Positions 23,181 through 32,878 of a stretch of DNA of 64,000 bases are shown here, in pieces. How positions within the stretch are numbered: the stretch's first letter is position 1; each line of letters opens with the position of its first letter. The DNA is from an uncultured Erysipelotrichaceae bacterium (lineage in GTDB: Bacteria; Bacillota_I; Bacilli_A; Erysipelotrichales; Erysipelotrichaceae), in the NCBI GenBank assembly GCA_934725085.1, contig CAKVAL010000002.1, positions 78,003-142,002 on the forward strand, in the 5' to 3' direction. A model generated the notes under the pieces. That model searched no databases. It was not told the DNA's origin and worked only from the letters and a program-made list of their open reading frames with translations. The position numbers and the translations under genes are program-made.

Positions 23181-26153
23181 ATGGCTAGTCTACTTTATGT
23201 AAGAAGTGTATATAGTTTACTTTCGAGTATGTGCACGATTCCAAGAATGGTTAAAAAGGCTAAGGAGAAGGGGTATTCTTCTATTGGCCTTGTTGATAAG
23301 AATGTCTTGTCTGGGGCAATGAGCTTTTATAATGAATGTTTAAAAGAAAATATTAAGCCGGTTATTGGACTAGAAGTGGATGTTAATGTCGATAGGATTG
23401 TTAGTGTTATTTTGTATGCTAAGGATGATATAGGTTTTCAAAATTTGATGAGATTATCAAGTGTTGTTAATGCTGGCGTTGATAAGGTAGTTGATTTAAA
23501 AACTTTTAATAAGTATCGTGATCATAATTTTGTGGTGATTAAGTCACAAGATGTTCCTTATTTTGACAGTGAAGATATCAATAACAGTATTAAGAAAGAA
23601 AAAGAAATATTTGGTGATCATTTGGTGGCTTTCTTAGATGCAGACATGGCTGGCAACGTAAGAAGAGATGATGAATTAAGGCCTTTATTAAATGAGAATA
23701 AGATAAAGATTATTAAGATGTCTACAACTCTTTATATTGAAGAAGATGATTATATTGCTTATGAGGTTTTAAAGTGCATAAGGGATAAGAGAACTTTAGA
23801 AGAGAATGCTTATTATGAGAAGGATCGTCATATTAAGGATGTTTTTGACTTTGATGATGAATTTAAGAACTGCGATATTTTAGCTAATAATTGTAATGTG
23901 AAGATGGCTTTTAGGACTTCTTTGCCTGAGTTTAAGACACCTAATGATGTTTCTTCAAAAGATTATTTGGTTGCCTTGTGTAAAGAAGGTTTAAAGAGAA
24001 GGCTTAAGAATCGTTTGACTAATGAATATATAAGTAGGCTTCAATATGAGCTTGATGTCATTATTAAGATGCATTTTGAGGATTACTTTTTGATTGTCTA
24101 TGACTTTATCTTGTATGCGAAGAAAAAGGGAATTATGGTTGGTCCTGGTAGAGGTAGCGCTGCTGGTTCTTTGGTTTCTTATTGTCTTGGTATAACTGAG
24201 ATCGATCCAATTAAGTATGGTTTGTTGTTTGAAAGATTTTTAAATCCAGAAAGAATTTCAATGCCGGATATTGATACCGACTTTCCAGATGATAGAAGAG
24301 ATGAAGTGGTGGCTTATGTTAAAGAGAAGTATGGTAAGGATCATGTGGGTCATATTATTACTTATGGTACTTTAAAGACTAAGCAGGTCTTAAGGGATGT
24401 GGCAAGAGTTTTAAAGTATACAACGGCGGAGACTGATAGTATCGCTAAGCTTATTCCTAATAGTTTGAATACTTCTTTAATGGATGCTTATAATACGATT
24501 CCTTTGTTTAATCAAAAGATTAATAGTGATAAGAAGTATCAATTCCTGTTTGAGATAGCTTTAAAGCTTGAGGGTAATCCACGTCATGAGTCAACTCATG
24601 CGGCTGGTATTGTCTTTTCTAAGAATGTTTTATCTGATGTGGTTCCAATGATTTCAATAGAAAGTGATTTGGATTCTACTCAATATAGTGCTGAGTATCT
24701 TGAGGATTTGGGTTTGATTAAGATGGATTTCTTGGGCTTAAGGAATCTTGGTATTATTGCGGAAATTATGGATGATATTAATCCTAAGTTTGATATTAAT
24801 AGGATTCCTTTGAATGATAAGAAGACTTTTGAGTTGATTTCTAATGTGAATTTGTTGGGTGTTTTCCAATTAGAGTCTAATGGTATGCAGAATTTGGCTA
24901 GAAGGATGCGTCCTAATTCTTTTGAAGAGTTGTCGATGATGATAGCTTTGTTTAGACCAGGTCCTATGGAGAATATTCCTAGTTTCTTAGAGAATAGGGC
25001 ACATAGGGAAAAGATTAAGTATTTGACTAAGGAATTGGAGCCTATATTAAAAGAGACCTATGGGATCATTGTTTATCAGGAACAGATTATGTCAATTGCG
25101 CGTAAGCTGGCAAACTTTTCTTATGGTAAGGCTGATGTTTTAAGAAGGGCGATGTCTAAAAAGAAGGCTAAGGAACTTGAAAAGTTGAAGCCTGAGTTTA
25201 TAGATGGTTGTTTAAAAAATGGTTATGATATAGCTTTGGCTAATGAGTTGTATGAATTGATATTGCGTTTTGCGAATTATGGTTTTAATAAGTCACATTC
25301 AATCGCTTATGGTTTGGTGGCTTATCGTATGGCTTATTTGAAGGCTAATTATCCTTTGTATTTTTATAAGGCTTTACTTAATGGTACGATTGGTGCTAGT
25401 GAGAAGACTTATGCGTATATTAAGGAAATAAGAAATAGGAATATTGGTTTACTTGGTTTATCTATTAATAAGTCAACTAATGAGTATCAAATAGTTGATG
25501 ATAAGATCTTGTTGCCGCTTAGTATTTGCAGGGATGTTGGTAGTGCTAATGTTTCTAAGATTATGGAGGCTAAGCCTTTCTCGTCTTATGTTGATGCGAT
25601 TTGTAAGTTAACTGAAAAAGGCGTGGATATTAAGGCTTTGACTAGTCTGATTGCGGGTGGTGCCTTTGATGAGTTTGGTTTGAGTAGATATTCGATGGCT
25701 CTTAATTTAAGTAGGGTTATTCAATATGCCAATTCTACCAATGGTTTGAATTTGTTTGGTGGTGATGATACGCCAATTATTGAAAATCATCCTGATGATA
25801 TGATGGTTTTGGCTTCTAAGGAAAAGGAAGTTTTGGGTTTTTATTTTAAGTTTGATCCAATTGAGAGAGTTAAACAAAAGTATCATATAAGTGTTCCATC
25901 TATCAGTGAGATAAAGATGGGTAGTGCCTGTGGTTTTGGCCAGATTGTGCGTATTAAACAGATTAGGACAAAAAAGGGACAAAGGATGTGTTTTGTGGAT
26001 GTCAATGATGAGAGTGCTTCTATTTCGTTGGCGGTTATGCCCAATATTTATGATCAATATATAGAGGGTTTGAATAAGGCTCATTATGTTTATTTTGAGG
26101 GTAAAAAGGAGAGAGAGTCTTCGCTTCTTGTAAGAAAGATGGTGTTGTATTGA
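23181..26153 (+). CDS. dnaE: DNA polymerase III alpha subunit (DnaE)
   Basis: The 990-residue replicative polymerase is somewhat shorter than B. subtilis DnaE (about 1,115). Domains in order: PHP (about 1-210), palm with GRGSAAGSLVSYCLGI and the catalytic motif MPDIDTDFPDDRRDE (about 363-377), the Asp in IKMDFLGLRNL, fingers, HhH, and a C-terminal OB fold (about 910-985). The PHP domain has lost the usual HxH at its start, reading LLYVRSVYSLLSS, so metal-dependent proofreading or pyrophosphatase activity is unlikely. The last base overlaps the response-regulator start, suggesting co-transcription with the two-component genes. Confidence 0.93.
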   Translation: MASLLYVRSVYSLLSSMCTIPRMVKKAKEKGYSSIGLVDKNVLSGAMSFYNECLKENIKPVIGLEVDVNVDRIVSVILYAKDDIGFQNLMRLSSVVNAGVDKVVDLKTFNKYRDHNFVVIKSQDVPYFDSEDINNSIKKEKEIFGDHLVAFLDADMAGNVRRDDELRPLLNENKIKIIKMSTTLYIEEDDYIAYEVLKCIRDKRTLEENAYYEKDRHIKDVFDFDDEFKNCDILANNCNVKMAFRTSLPEFKTPNDVSSKDYLVALCKEGLKRRLKNRLTNEYISRLQYELDVIIKMHFEDYFLIVYDFILYAKKKGIMVGPGRGSAAGSLVSYCLGITEIDPIKYGLLFERFLNPERISMPDIDTDFPDDRRDEVVAYVKEKYGKDHVGHIITYGTLKTKQVLRDVARVLKYTTAETDSIAKLIPNSLNTSLMDAYNTIPLFNQKINSDKKYQFLFEIALKLEGNPRHESTHAAGIVFSKNVLSDVVPMISIESDLDSTQYSAEYLEDLGLIKMDFLGLRNLGIIAEIMDDINPKFDINRIPLNDKKTFELISNVNLLGVFQLESNGMQNLARRMRPNSFEELSMMIALFRPGPMENIPSFLENRAHREKIKYLTKELEPILKETYGIIVYQEQIMSIARKLANFSYGKADVLRRAMSKKKAKELEKLKPEFIDGCLKNGYDIALANELYELILRFANYGFNKSHSIAYGLVAYRMAYLKANYPLYFYKALLNGTIGASEKTYAYIKEIRNRNIGLLGLSINKSTNEYQIVDDKILLPLSICRDVGSANVSKIMEAKPFSSYVDAICKLTEKGVDIKALTSLIAGGAFDEFGLSRYSMALNLSRVIQYANSTNGLNLFGGDDTPIIENHPDDMMVLASKEKEVLGFYFKFDPIERVKQKYHISVPSISEIKMGSACGFGQIVRIKQIRTKKGQRMCFVDVNDESASISLAVMPNIYDQYIEGLNKAHYVYFEGKKERESSLLVRKMVLY

Positions 26154-26812
26154 TGAGAATATTAATTGTTGATGATGAGATTAGAATTCGTGAAGTAGTT
26201 AAAGAGTATGCCTTGGTTAATGGTTATGTTTGTGATGAGGCAAGTGATGGTAAGAGTGCTGTTAATATGGCTTTAGCTAGCGATTACGATTGTATTATCT
26301 TGGATATTATGATGCCGGTTATGGATGGTTTTGAGGCTTGTAAGAAGATCAAGGAAGTCAAGGATACACCGATTATTATGCTTAGTGCAAGACAAGAAGA
26401 GGATGATAAGCTTTTTAGTTTTAATATGGGTGTTGATGATTATGTGACTAAGCCTTTTTCTCCTAAGGAGTTGATGGCTAGAATTAAGGCCATTATGGCA
26501 AGGCACAATAAGCACGAGAATGAGAAGTTTATTTATAAGGGTTTGGTTTGTGATTTTGATGCCCGTGAAGTTTATATTGATGGAGATAGGGTTAATTTGA
26601 CTCCTAAGGAAAAGGAATTGTTGTTTTATTTTATTGATAATAAGAATATTGTTTTGTCGCGTGATAAAATATCTCGAGCAGTTTGGAAGATGGATTATTT
26701 TGAGGGTGATCGTTCCGTGGATACTCATGTTAAGATGCTTAGGAAGAATCTTGGTGAGTATCGTGATTTGATTTGTACAGAAAGAGGATTGGGTTACAAG
26801 TTTGCGATTTAA
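26153..26812 (+). CDS. OmpR-family response regulator
   Basis: The 219-residue protein has a receiver domain, MRILIVDDE, with phospho-acceptor Asp in CIILDIMMPVMDG (about residue 54), Thr/Ser in IIMLSAR and Lys in YVTKPFSP. A winged-helix DNA-binding domain follows (about 130-219), with DRSVDTHVKMLRKNLG. I start at the ATG that overlaps the dnaE stop by one base (TGATG); a TTG one codon earlier is also possible. It pairs with the histidine kinase that overlaps its 3' end. The stimulus and regulon cannot be told from sequence. Confidence 0.92.
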   Translation: MRILIVDDEIRIREVVKEYALVNGYVCDEASDGKSAVNMALASDYDCIILDIMMPVMDGFEACKKIKEVKDTPIIMLSARQEEDDKLFSFNMGVDDYVTKPFSPKELMARIKAIMARHNKHENEKFIYKGLVCDFDAREVYIDGDRVNLTPKEKELLFYFIDNKNIVLSRDKISRAVWKMDYFEGDRSVDTHVKMLRKNLGEYRDLICTERGLGYKFAI

Positions 26813-28262
26813 TTTTAGGGGCATAAAGTTTAAGACCTGGCTATATTTTTTAATTTTTTCTTGTTTAATGCTAGTGCTATTAGGCTTTTTGTTGGTGGCT
26901 TTGATTAAGCCTTATTATCGTGAGAATCGTATTAAGATGATTGATACCCTTGTTTCGACAATTGAGAATGAGCTTTTGGTTAATAAGCCAAGTGAGGCGT
27001 CTATCTTAAAGACTGATAGGCTTGTGAATAATAATAATGTTTGTGCTATTATTTATAATCAAAATGGTAGAAGGGTTTATAGTGCTGATTCTTTGGGTGA
27101 GCTTTGTGCTTTTGACGAGTCTATCAATATAGATGGTGATGATTTGGTTGTCTATGATGATGGGGCTAAGCTTGTTGATAAATTAAATGAATATAATGTG
27201 ATAAGTGAGACTTTGACATCTCCTACTACGGATTTGGAGATGTTACTGTATGGTAAGAAGGTTTCTATTAATTTGGCTAATTATTATCTTTTGGTTAATG
27301 CACCATTGGAATTACTTGATTCGTATGTCGATTTTATTTTGAAACAGTATTTGTTGTTGTCGATGTTTATAGTTATTCTGGCTCTGGTTGTTTCATTTTT
27401 GTTGGCAAATAAGATTACTTCTCCAATAGTTAATATGCAAAAGGAGGCTAATAAACTAGCAGATGGCGACTATCATGTTAGTTTTAAAAGCGAGAAGGAG
27501 TCTTATAGTGAGATTAATGCGTTAGCTAGTACCCTTGATGATGCAACAGAGAAGCTTTCAAAGATTGATGAGCTTAGAAAGGATTTACTTGCGAATGTGT
27601 CTCATGATTTAAGGACGCCGATTACTTTGATTAGGTCTTATGCGGAGATGATTAAGGATATTTCAGGTGATGATCCAATTAAGAGGGATCAACATTTGGA
27701 TGTTATTATCGATGAGACAGAATATTTGACTAAGCTTATTAATGATATGCAAGAGTATTCAAAGCTTCAGGCTGGTTTTATTAATTTGAATAAGTCTAAT
27801 TTTGATATTGAGAAGTCTATTACAAATGTATGTAAACTGTTGTCTGGTTTAATGAAGGAAAAAAATATCACCCTAAAGAAGGATCTTAAGAGTGTAATTG
27901 TTTATGGTGATGAGACAAAGATATCGGAAGTGATATACAATTATCTTTCTAATGCGATTAAGCATTCAGATGAAAATTCGACTATTTATGTTTCTATTAG
28001 GGATAGTGAAGATAGTTTGTATTTTGAGGTTAAAGATGAGGGTGATGGTATAAGTGAGAAAGATCTTCCCTTTATTTGGGATCGCTATTACAAGATTGAT
28101 AAGAATTTTAGAAGGAATGAGAATTCGACTGGATTGGGTTTGGCTATTGCGAAGGCTATTTTAGAGGCTCATGGTGCTAAATATGGTGTGGTTTCTAAAG
28201 TAGGTGAGGGGTCAACTTTCTATTTTGAGTTGTCAAAGGATTACGATGATGAGACAGAATGA
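26802..28262 (+). CDS. Membrane sensor histidine kinase
   Basis: The 486-residue kinase has an N-terminal membrane helix (about 12-38), an extracytoplasmic sensor region of about 150 residues, a second helix (about 185-205), a HAMP domain, HisKA with the H-box NVSHDLRTPITLI (His about 266), and a HATPase domain with N-box NYLSNAIKHS and G-boxes DEGDGIS and TGLGLAI. The start is a TTG inside the last codons of the response regulator (overlap 11 bases) with a GGATTGGG Shine-Dalgarno-like stretch; no ATG fits. It is the cognate kinase of the upstream regulator. Confidence 0.9.
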   Translation: MRFNFRGIKFKTWLYFLIFSCLMLVLLGFLLVALIKPYYRENRIKMIDTLVSTIENELLVNKPSEASILKTDRLVNNNNVCAIIYNQNGRRVYSADSLGELCAFDESINIDGDDLVVYDDGAKLVDKLNEYNVISETLTSPTTDLEMLLYGKKVSINLANYYLLVNAPLELLDSYVDFILKQYLLLSMFIVILALVVSFLLANKITSPIVNMQKEANKLADGDYHVSFKSEKESYSEINALASTLDDATEKLSKIDELRKDLLANVSHDLRTPITLIRSYAEMIKDISGDDPIKRDQHLDVIIDETEYLTKLINDMQEYSKLQAGFINLNKSNFDIEKSITNVCKLLSGLMKEKNITLKKDLKSVIVYGDETKISEVIYNYLSNAIKHSDENSTIYVSIRDSEDSLYFEVKDEGDGISEKDLPFIWDRYYKIDKNFRRNENSTGLGLAIAKAILEAHGAKYGVVSKVGEGSTFYFELSKDYDDETE

Positions 28263-28908
28263 TTATTTGAAATTTATTAATTATGAGATTGAACAGGATT
28301 CTGAAATGTTTAAGGTTAATTCAGATACTGCGGCTTTGGGCATGTTTCTAGAACCATTAAAGAAGAAGACAATTTTGGATTTGGGCACTAATAATGGTGC
28401 TTTACTTTTGTATGCTCATTATCATAATGCGGGTCATTTGATTGGGGTGGATATTTTTAAAGAACCACTTGAATTGGCGAATGATAATTTAAAAAGGTAT
28501 ACAGATGATTATGAACTTATTAATTCAAGGATTCAGGACTTGGATATTGAACCTGTTGATGTATTGATTTGTAATCCACCTTTCTTTGAGATGGGTAATG
28601 TAAGAAGTAATAAGTTTTATAAGACAGCAATGTTTGAGGAAACTTTGCCACTTGATGATATGTTTAAGGCTTTTAGGAAGAATATGAAGGATAATGGTGA
28701 GGTTTATACTTTATATCCTGCTGAGAGGTTTCCTGAGTTTTATAATATGTGTCTAAAGTATAAGCTAAAGATTATGAAGATTGCCTTTGTCCATGATGAG
28801 AATAGGCCTTATGCGTCTAGGTTTGTGGCTAAGTTAAAGATTGGTCCGATGACTAAGCTTAAGGTGTTAAAACCAATCATGATTAAGAATGGAATATTTG
28901 AGGTGTAG
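28249..28908 (+). CDS. tRNA1(Val) adenine-37 N6-methyltransferase family (TrmN6/YfiC)
   Basis: The 219-residue class I SAM methyltransferase has DLGTNNGALLLY as SAM-binding motif I (about residues 41-52) and the N6-adenine motif CNPPFF (about 105-110), characteristic of the YfiC/TrmN6 family, which methylates A37 of tRNA1(Val). I start at ATG 28249 (28246 is equally possible), 8 bases after AAAGGA and inside the histidine kinase end. It is the last gene of the dnaE-RR-HK unit and is closed by a terminator that includes its stop codon. Confidence 0.8.
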   Translation: MRQNDYLKFINYEIEQDSEMFKVNSDTAALGMFLEPLKKKTILDLGTNNGALLLYAHYHNAGHLIGVDIFKEPLELANDNLKRYTDDYELINSRIQDLDIEPVDVLICNPPFFEMGNVRSNKFYKTAMFEETLPLDDMFKAFRKNMKDNGEVYTLYPAERFPEFYNMCLKYKLKIMKIAFVHDENRPYASRFVAKLKIGPMTKLKVLKPIMIKNGIFEV

Positions 28909-28923
28909 TGGTACACCTTTTTC
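28901..28923 (+). terminator. Terminator of the dnaE/two-component/trmN6 unit
   Basis: AGGTGTA (28901-28907) pairs with TACACCT (28912-28918) across GTGG and is followed by T residues. Confidence 0.88.
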
Positions 28924-29019
28924 TTTTTGAAATCTTTTTCAGAAAGTAAATTCTCAAAGAATTAAGCATTTTATAAGGACTTTTGTAAGCAGGTGGTAAC
29001 CAAGACGACATTAAGATGA

Positions 29020-29033
29020 GTAAAGCGCTTACA
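29020..29033 (+). promoter_or_regulatory. CcpA cre site 1 at the mgl promoter
   Basis: GTAAAGCGCTTACA, read on the other strand TGTAAGCGCTTTAC, fits the cre consensus. It overlaps the -35 box. Confidence 0.8.
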
Positions 29034-29056
29034 ATTGGAAGAATATCATGTATAAT
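29028..29056 (+). promoter_or_regulatory. mgl promoter
   Basis: -35 CTTACA (29028-29033), 17-bp spacer, -10 TATAAT (29051-29056). It is bracketed by two cre sites. Confidence 0.7.
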
Positions 29057-29065
29057 TATATGCGA

Positions 29066-29079
29066 TGGAAGCGCTTGCA
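29066..29079 (+). promoter_or_regulatory. CcpA cre site 2 at the mgl transcription start
   Basis: TGGAAGCGCTTGCA is a near-perfect cre palindrome covering roughly +4 to +17 of the expected transcript, suitable for roadblock repression. Confidence 0.82.
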
Positions 29080-29141
29080 CAAACTTGGGGTGTATGGAGC
29101 TTACAAAATTTAGGTACTAAAGGTACAAAAGAGGAGAACAA

Positions 29142-30248
29142 ATGAAAAAGATTTTAACTGTCTTACTTAGTATTGCAATGATCTTTACATTGGCTGCTTG
29201 TGGTGGTGGTAGTGACGACAATGGTGGTGCTACTACTGGTGGTAGCGATGTAGAACAAGTTGCAGTATTCTGGTACACATTCGCTGATGACTATTTGTCA
29301 ACTGTACGTGCTGCTTTAAATAATGAATTTAATGCTGCTGGTATTTCTTACAAGGACTATGATGGTAATGGTAACCAAACAGATCAAACAAACCAAATCA
29401 CTACTGCTTTAGCTGCTGGTGTTAAGGTGTTAGTTGTAAACCAAGTTGAATCTAACTCTGTTGATACTACTAAGGCTATCTTAGATGCTGCTAAGGCTGC
29501 TGATGCAAAGGTTGTATTCTTCAATAGATCAATTTCTGCTGATGATGCTGAAGCTGAAGCATTATTAAATGAATATGGTTCTGCATTCGTTGGTACTGAC
29601 TATGAACAAGCTGGTCACTACGAAGGTAAGATTATTGGTGATTACTTACTAGCTAACTATGATGCATTAGATCTAAACAAAGATGGTAAGATTTCTTACG
29701 TTATGTTAAAGGGTCAAGAAGGTAATACAGAAGCTATCGCTAGAACTCAATTCTCAGTTGAAGATGCTAACGCTATGTTAACAGAAGCTGGCAAGCCTGA
29801 ATTAGCTTACTATGATGAAAAGGCTACTACTCAATACTTAGTAGATGCTAATGGTACTTGGTCTCAAGAAGCTGCATTCAACCATTTAGAAACAGTATTA
29901 GCTCAATACAATGAAGCTAACAACAATATGCCTGAATTAATCATCGCTAACAATGATGGTATGGCTCTAGGTGCTATCCAATCATTACAAGGCCATGGTT
30001 ACAACGATGGTAAGGGTACTACTATTCCAGTATTCGGTGTTGATGCTATCCAAGCTGCAAAAGACGCTATCGATGCTGGTAACATGACTGGTACAGTAAA
30101 ACAAGATGGTGAAGGTATGGCTAAGGTTGTTTGCTTAACTGCTAGCAACTTAATCGCTGGTGAAGCTCCAGTTACTAACATTCCTGCTGAATATGAAGCA
30201 GTTGGTACATGGAGAGTTAACATTCCTTACTCAGCTTATACTAAATAA
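29142..30248 (+). CDS. mglB: Galactose/glucose-binding lipoprotein (MglB-like)
   Basis: The 368-residue periplasmic-binding-protein-fold lipoprotein has lipobox LAAC and a Gly/Ser/Asp linker. Close to GGBP are the calcium loop LNKDGKISYVMLKG (about residues 185-198), the sugar-contact segment VFFNRSIS and the hinge-region ANNDGMALGA. It captures galactose or glucose for the downstream ATPase and permease. A GAGGAG Shine-Dalgarno lies before the ATG. Two cre sites at the promoter predict CcpA repression in rich sugar. A hairpin after the gene likely reduces downstream transcription. Confidence 0.88.
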   Translation: MKKILTVLLSIAMIFTLAACGGGSDDNGGATTGGSDVEQVAVFWYTFADDYLSTVRAALNNEFNAAGISYKDYDGNGNQTDQTNQITTALAAGVKVLVVNQVESNSVDTTKAILDAAKAADAKVVFFNRSISADDAEAEALLNEYGSAFVGTDYEQAGHYEGKIIGDYLLANYDALDLNKDGKISYVMLKGQEGNTEAIARTQFSVEDANAMLTEAGKPELAYYDEKATTQYLVDANGTWSQEAAFNHLETVLAQYNEANNNMPELIIANNDGMALGAIQSLQGHGYNDGKGTTIPVFGVDAIQAAKDAIDAGNMTGTVKQDGEGMAKVVCLTASNLIAGEAPVTNIPAEYEAVGTWRVNIPYSAYTK

Positions 30249-30270
30249 TTTAGCTTAACTGATTTTACTA

Positions 30271-30297
30271 AGTAGCCACGCTAACGGCGTGGCTACT
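30271..30297 (+). terminator. Stem-loop between mglB and mglA
   Basis: An 11-bp stem AGTAGCCACGC/GCGTGGCTACT is followed by a weak T tract (TATTATATTT). It probably acts as a partial terminator or 3' stabiliser giving excess binding protein. Confidence 0.65.
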
Positions 30298-30331
30298 ATT
30301 ATATTTAACTAACATAAAGGGGACTAATTTT

Positions 30332-31834
30332 ATGGCAAATGATGTATTGCTTAGAATGGAACATATCAGTAAGTCATTCCCAGGTGTTAAGGCACTAGAT
30401 GATGTACAACTAACTGTTAAAGCGGGTACAGTACATGCTCTTATGGGTGAAAATGGTGCCGGGAAATCTACTTTGATGAAATGTTTATTCTCTGTTTACC
30501 ACAAGGATAGTGGTCATATCTATCTAGAGGGTGAAGAAGTAGACTTTAAGGATTCCAAAGAAGCTTTGGAACATGGTGTAGCAATGGTACACCAAGAACT
30601 TAATCAAGCTTTAAAAAGAAATGTAATGGATAACATGTGGCTAGGTCGTTATCCTAAGGTTGATGGCTTCCCACTATTTACAAGTGAGAAGAAAATGTAT
30701 AAGGCCACAAAAGAAATTTTTGATCAATTAGAAGTTAATGTTGATCCTAAAACAGTTATGTCAACAATGCCTGTATCTCAAAGACAAATGGTTGAGATTG
30801 CTAAGGCAGTATCATATAATTCGAAGGTTATCGTATTTGACGAACCAACATCTTCTTTGACTGAGGTTGAGGTTGAACATTTATTTAAGATTATCAACCA
30901 ATTGAAGGCAAAGGGTTGTGGTATCATCTATATTTCTCATAAGATGGATGAAATCTTGAGAATTTCAGATGAAGTAACTATCATGCGTGATGGTAAATAC
31001 ATAACTACAAAAGACGCAAAAGATTTAACAACTAATGAAATTATTAAGTTGATGGTAGGTAGAGAGCTTACTAATGTATATCCAGTTAAGGACAACGTTA
31101 TTGGTGAACCACTTCTTGAGGTTAAGAATCTTACTGCTGAATATTCTAAATTAAAGGATGTTTCATTTAAGGCAAATAGAGGTGAGATCTTAGGTATTGC
31201 TGGACTAGATGCAAGTGGTCGTACAGAGCTACTTGAAAATATCTTCGGTAATGCGACAAGAAAGAGTGGCGAGATTTATCTTGATGGTAAGCTTGTAAAG
31301 AACAAGAATCCTCGTGAATCAATTAAAAATGGTTTCGCTCTAGTTACAGAAGAAAGAAGAGCTACTGGTATCTTCGGTATCCGTGATATCCAAGCTAATA
31401 CTTGTATTTCTTCGCTAGATAAGTATATGAATGGTCCATTCTTGAATGATAAGAAGATGTATGATGCCACACAATGGGGTATTGATTCTCTGAAGACAAA
31501 GACTCCAAATCAAAAGACAAGAATTGAGTCTTTATCAGGTGGTAACCAACAGAAAGTTATTATCGCAAGATGGTTATTAACAGAGCCAGATGTTCTACTA
31601 CTAGATGAACCAACAAGAGGTATCGACGTTGGTGCTAAGTATGAAATCTATGAATTGATTATTAATTTGGCTAAGCAAGGTAAATGTGTACTAATGGTTT
31701 CTTCAGAAATGGCTGAGCTATTAGGTGTATGCGATAGAATCTTGGTAATGAGTGGTGGTCGTTTAGCAGGTGAAGTTGATGCTAAGACAGCTACGCAGGA
31801 AGAGATTATGACTCTTGCTGCTAAATATGCATAA
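30332..31834 (+). CDS. mglA: Galactose/methylgalactoside ABC importer, dual ATPase
   Basis: The 500-residue protein has two ABC domains. The first has Walker A GENGAGKST (about 40-48), signature region MPVSQRQMVEIAKA and Walker B VIVFDEPTSSL. The second has the degenerate P-loop GLDASGRTELLE and a full signature LSGGNQQK with Walker B VLLLDEPTRGID. This is the CUT2 MglA/RbsA arrangement. It energises sugar import with mglB and mglC. It has a strong AAAGGGG Shine-Dalgarno. Confidence 0.88.
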   Translation: MANDVLLRMEHISKSFPGVKALDDVQLTVKAGTVHALMGENGAGKSTLMKCLFSVYHKDSGHIYLEGEEVDFKDSKEALEHGVAMVHQELNQALKRNVMDNMWLGRYPKVDGFPLFTSEKKMYKATKEIFDQLEVNVDPKTVMSTMPVSQRQMVEIAKAVSYNSKVIVFDEPTSSLTEVEVEHLFKIINQLKAKGCGIIYISHKMDEILRISDEVTIMRDGKYITTKDAKDLTTNEIIKLMVGRELTNVYPVKDNVIGEPLLEVKNLTAEYSKLKDVSFKANRGEILGIAGLDASGRTELLENIFGNATRKSGEIYLDGKLVKNKNPRESIKNGFALVTEERRATGIFGIRDIQANTCISSLDKYMNGPFLNDKKMYDATQWGIDSLKTKTPNQKTRIESLSGGNQQKVIIARWLLTEPDVLLLDEPTRGIDVGAKYEIYELIINLAKQGKCVLMVSSEMAELLGVCDRILVMSGGRLAGEVDAKTATQEEIMTLAAKYA

Positions 31835-31852
31835 ATTAGGGGGATGACACTA

Positions 31853-32878
31853 ATGTCTGAAAAGAATAACAAATTTGATTCTAAAAAGCTTGTAGACTTT
31901 TTATTCAACAATGCGATGTTTATTATCATTGCGTTGGTAATTGTATATGTTGCGATTAAAAGACCTGCTTTCTTAGGTACTGCTTCAATCGTTAACGTAA
32001 TCTCATTGACTGCATCTAAGCTTCCAATTGCTTTAGGTGTTGGTGGTTGTATTGTTTTGGCTGGTACCGATATTTCTGCTGGTAGAATTGTTGGTTTATC
32101 TGCCGTTGTTACTGCTTCATTATTGACTACATCTTCTAAGATTTGGCCAAATATGACTCAAGCTCTACCTATTCCAGTTGTATTATTGATTGTTGTTTTG
32201 ATTGGTGCTGCTATTGGTTTTGTAAATGGCTTCTCTGTTGCGAAGTTCAGCTTACACCCATATATCGTTACATTATCAACACAACTTATTACTTATGGTA
32301 TTATCCTTGTTTATATGATGTCTGGTACAAATAATGGTCAAACATTATCAGGTATGATTGAACCATATAAGAATTTGATTGCTGGTCCACTTTTCAAGAT
32401 TGGTACAGTAGCTGTTCCTAAATATGTTCTATATTCATTAATCTTCTTAATTGTAATGTGGGTTATTTGGAACAAGACTGAATTTGGTAAGAATATGTTT
32501 GCGGTAGGTTCTAATAAGACTGCTGCTGAAGTATCTGGTGTTAACGTTGAAAAGACAATTATCCTAGTATTCGTTCTTGCTGGTGTTATGTATTCATTAG
32601 CCGGATTTATCGATGCTGCCAGAGTTGGTAGTGCTACTGCTAATACAGGTCTAAACTATGAAGCCGATGCAATTTCTGCTTGTGTAATCGGTGGCGTATC
32701 ATTCGTTGGTGGTACTGGTAAGATTTCTGGATTATTTATCGGTGTTGTACTACTTCAATTAATTTTCGTTGCTCTTAACTTCTTAGCAGTAAATCAAAAT
32801 ATGCTTTATATCATTAAGGGTTTAATTATTTTGATTGCTTGTGCTATTGATATGCGTAAATATCTAACTAAGAAATAA
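31853..32878 (+). CDS. mglC: Galactose/methylgalactoside ABC permease
   Basis: The 341-residue polytopic CUT2 permease carries the MglC-like segments LPIALGVGGCIVLAGTDISA (about residues 52-71), FSLHPYIVTLSTQLITYGI and AVGSNKTAAEVSGVNVEKT. I choose the ATG at 31853 rather than the one at 31844, because the AGGGGG Shine-Dalgarno touches the latter and is nine bases from the former. Its stop overlaps the ATG of the small InlB-repeat protein gene (TAATG). Confidence 0.88.
   Translation: MSEKNNKFDSKKLVDFLFNNAMFIIIALVIVYVAIKRPAFLGTASIVNVISLTASKLPIALGVGGCIVLAGTDISAGRIVGLSAVVTASLLTTSSKIWPNMTQALPIPVVLLIVVLIGAAIGFVNGFSVAKFSLHPYIVTLSTQLITYGIILVYMMSGTNNGQTLSGMIEPYKNLIAGPLFKIGTVAVPKYVLYSLIFLIVMWVIWNKTEFGKNMFAVGSNKTAAEVSGVNVEKTIILVFVLAGVMYSLAGFIDAARVGSATANTGLNYEADAISACVIGGVSFVGGTGKISGLFIGVVLLQLIFVALNFLAVNQNMLYIIKGLIILIACAIDMRKYLTKK

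Noticed and set aside
25707..26824. Long open frames on the minus strand opposite dnaE and the response regulator
   Set aside because: They are shadows of A/T-rich coding sequence: no ribosome sites, no recognisable protein features, and strong genes on the other strand.
28921..29019. T-box or other riboswitch upstream of mglB
   Set aside because: A GGTGGTAACC stretch looked suggestive, but no specifier loop, antiterminator or terminator pair is present, and the promoter lies downstream of it.
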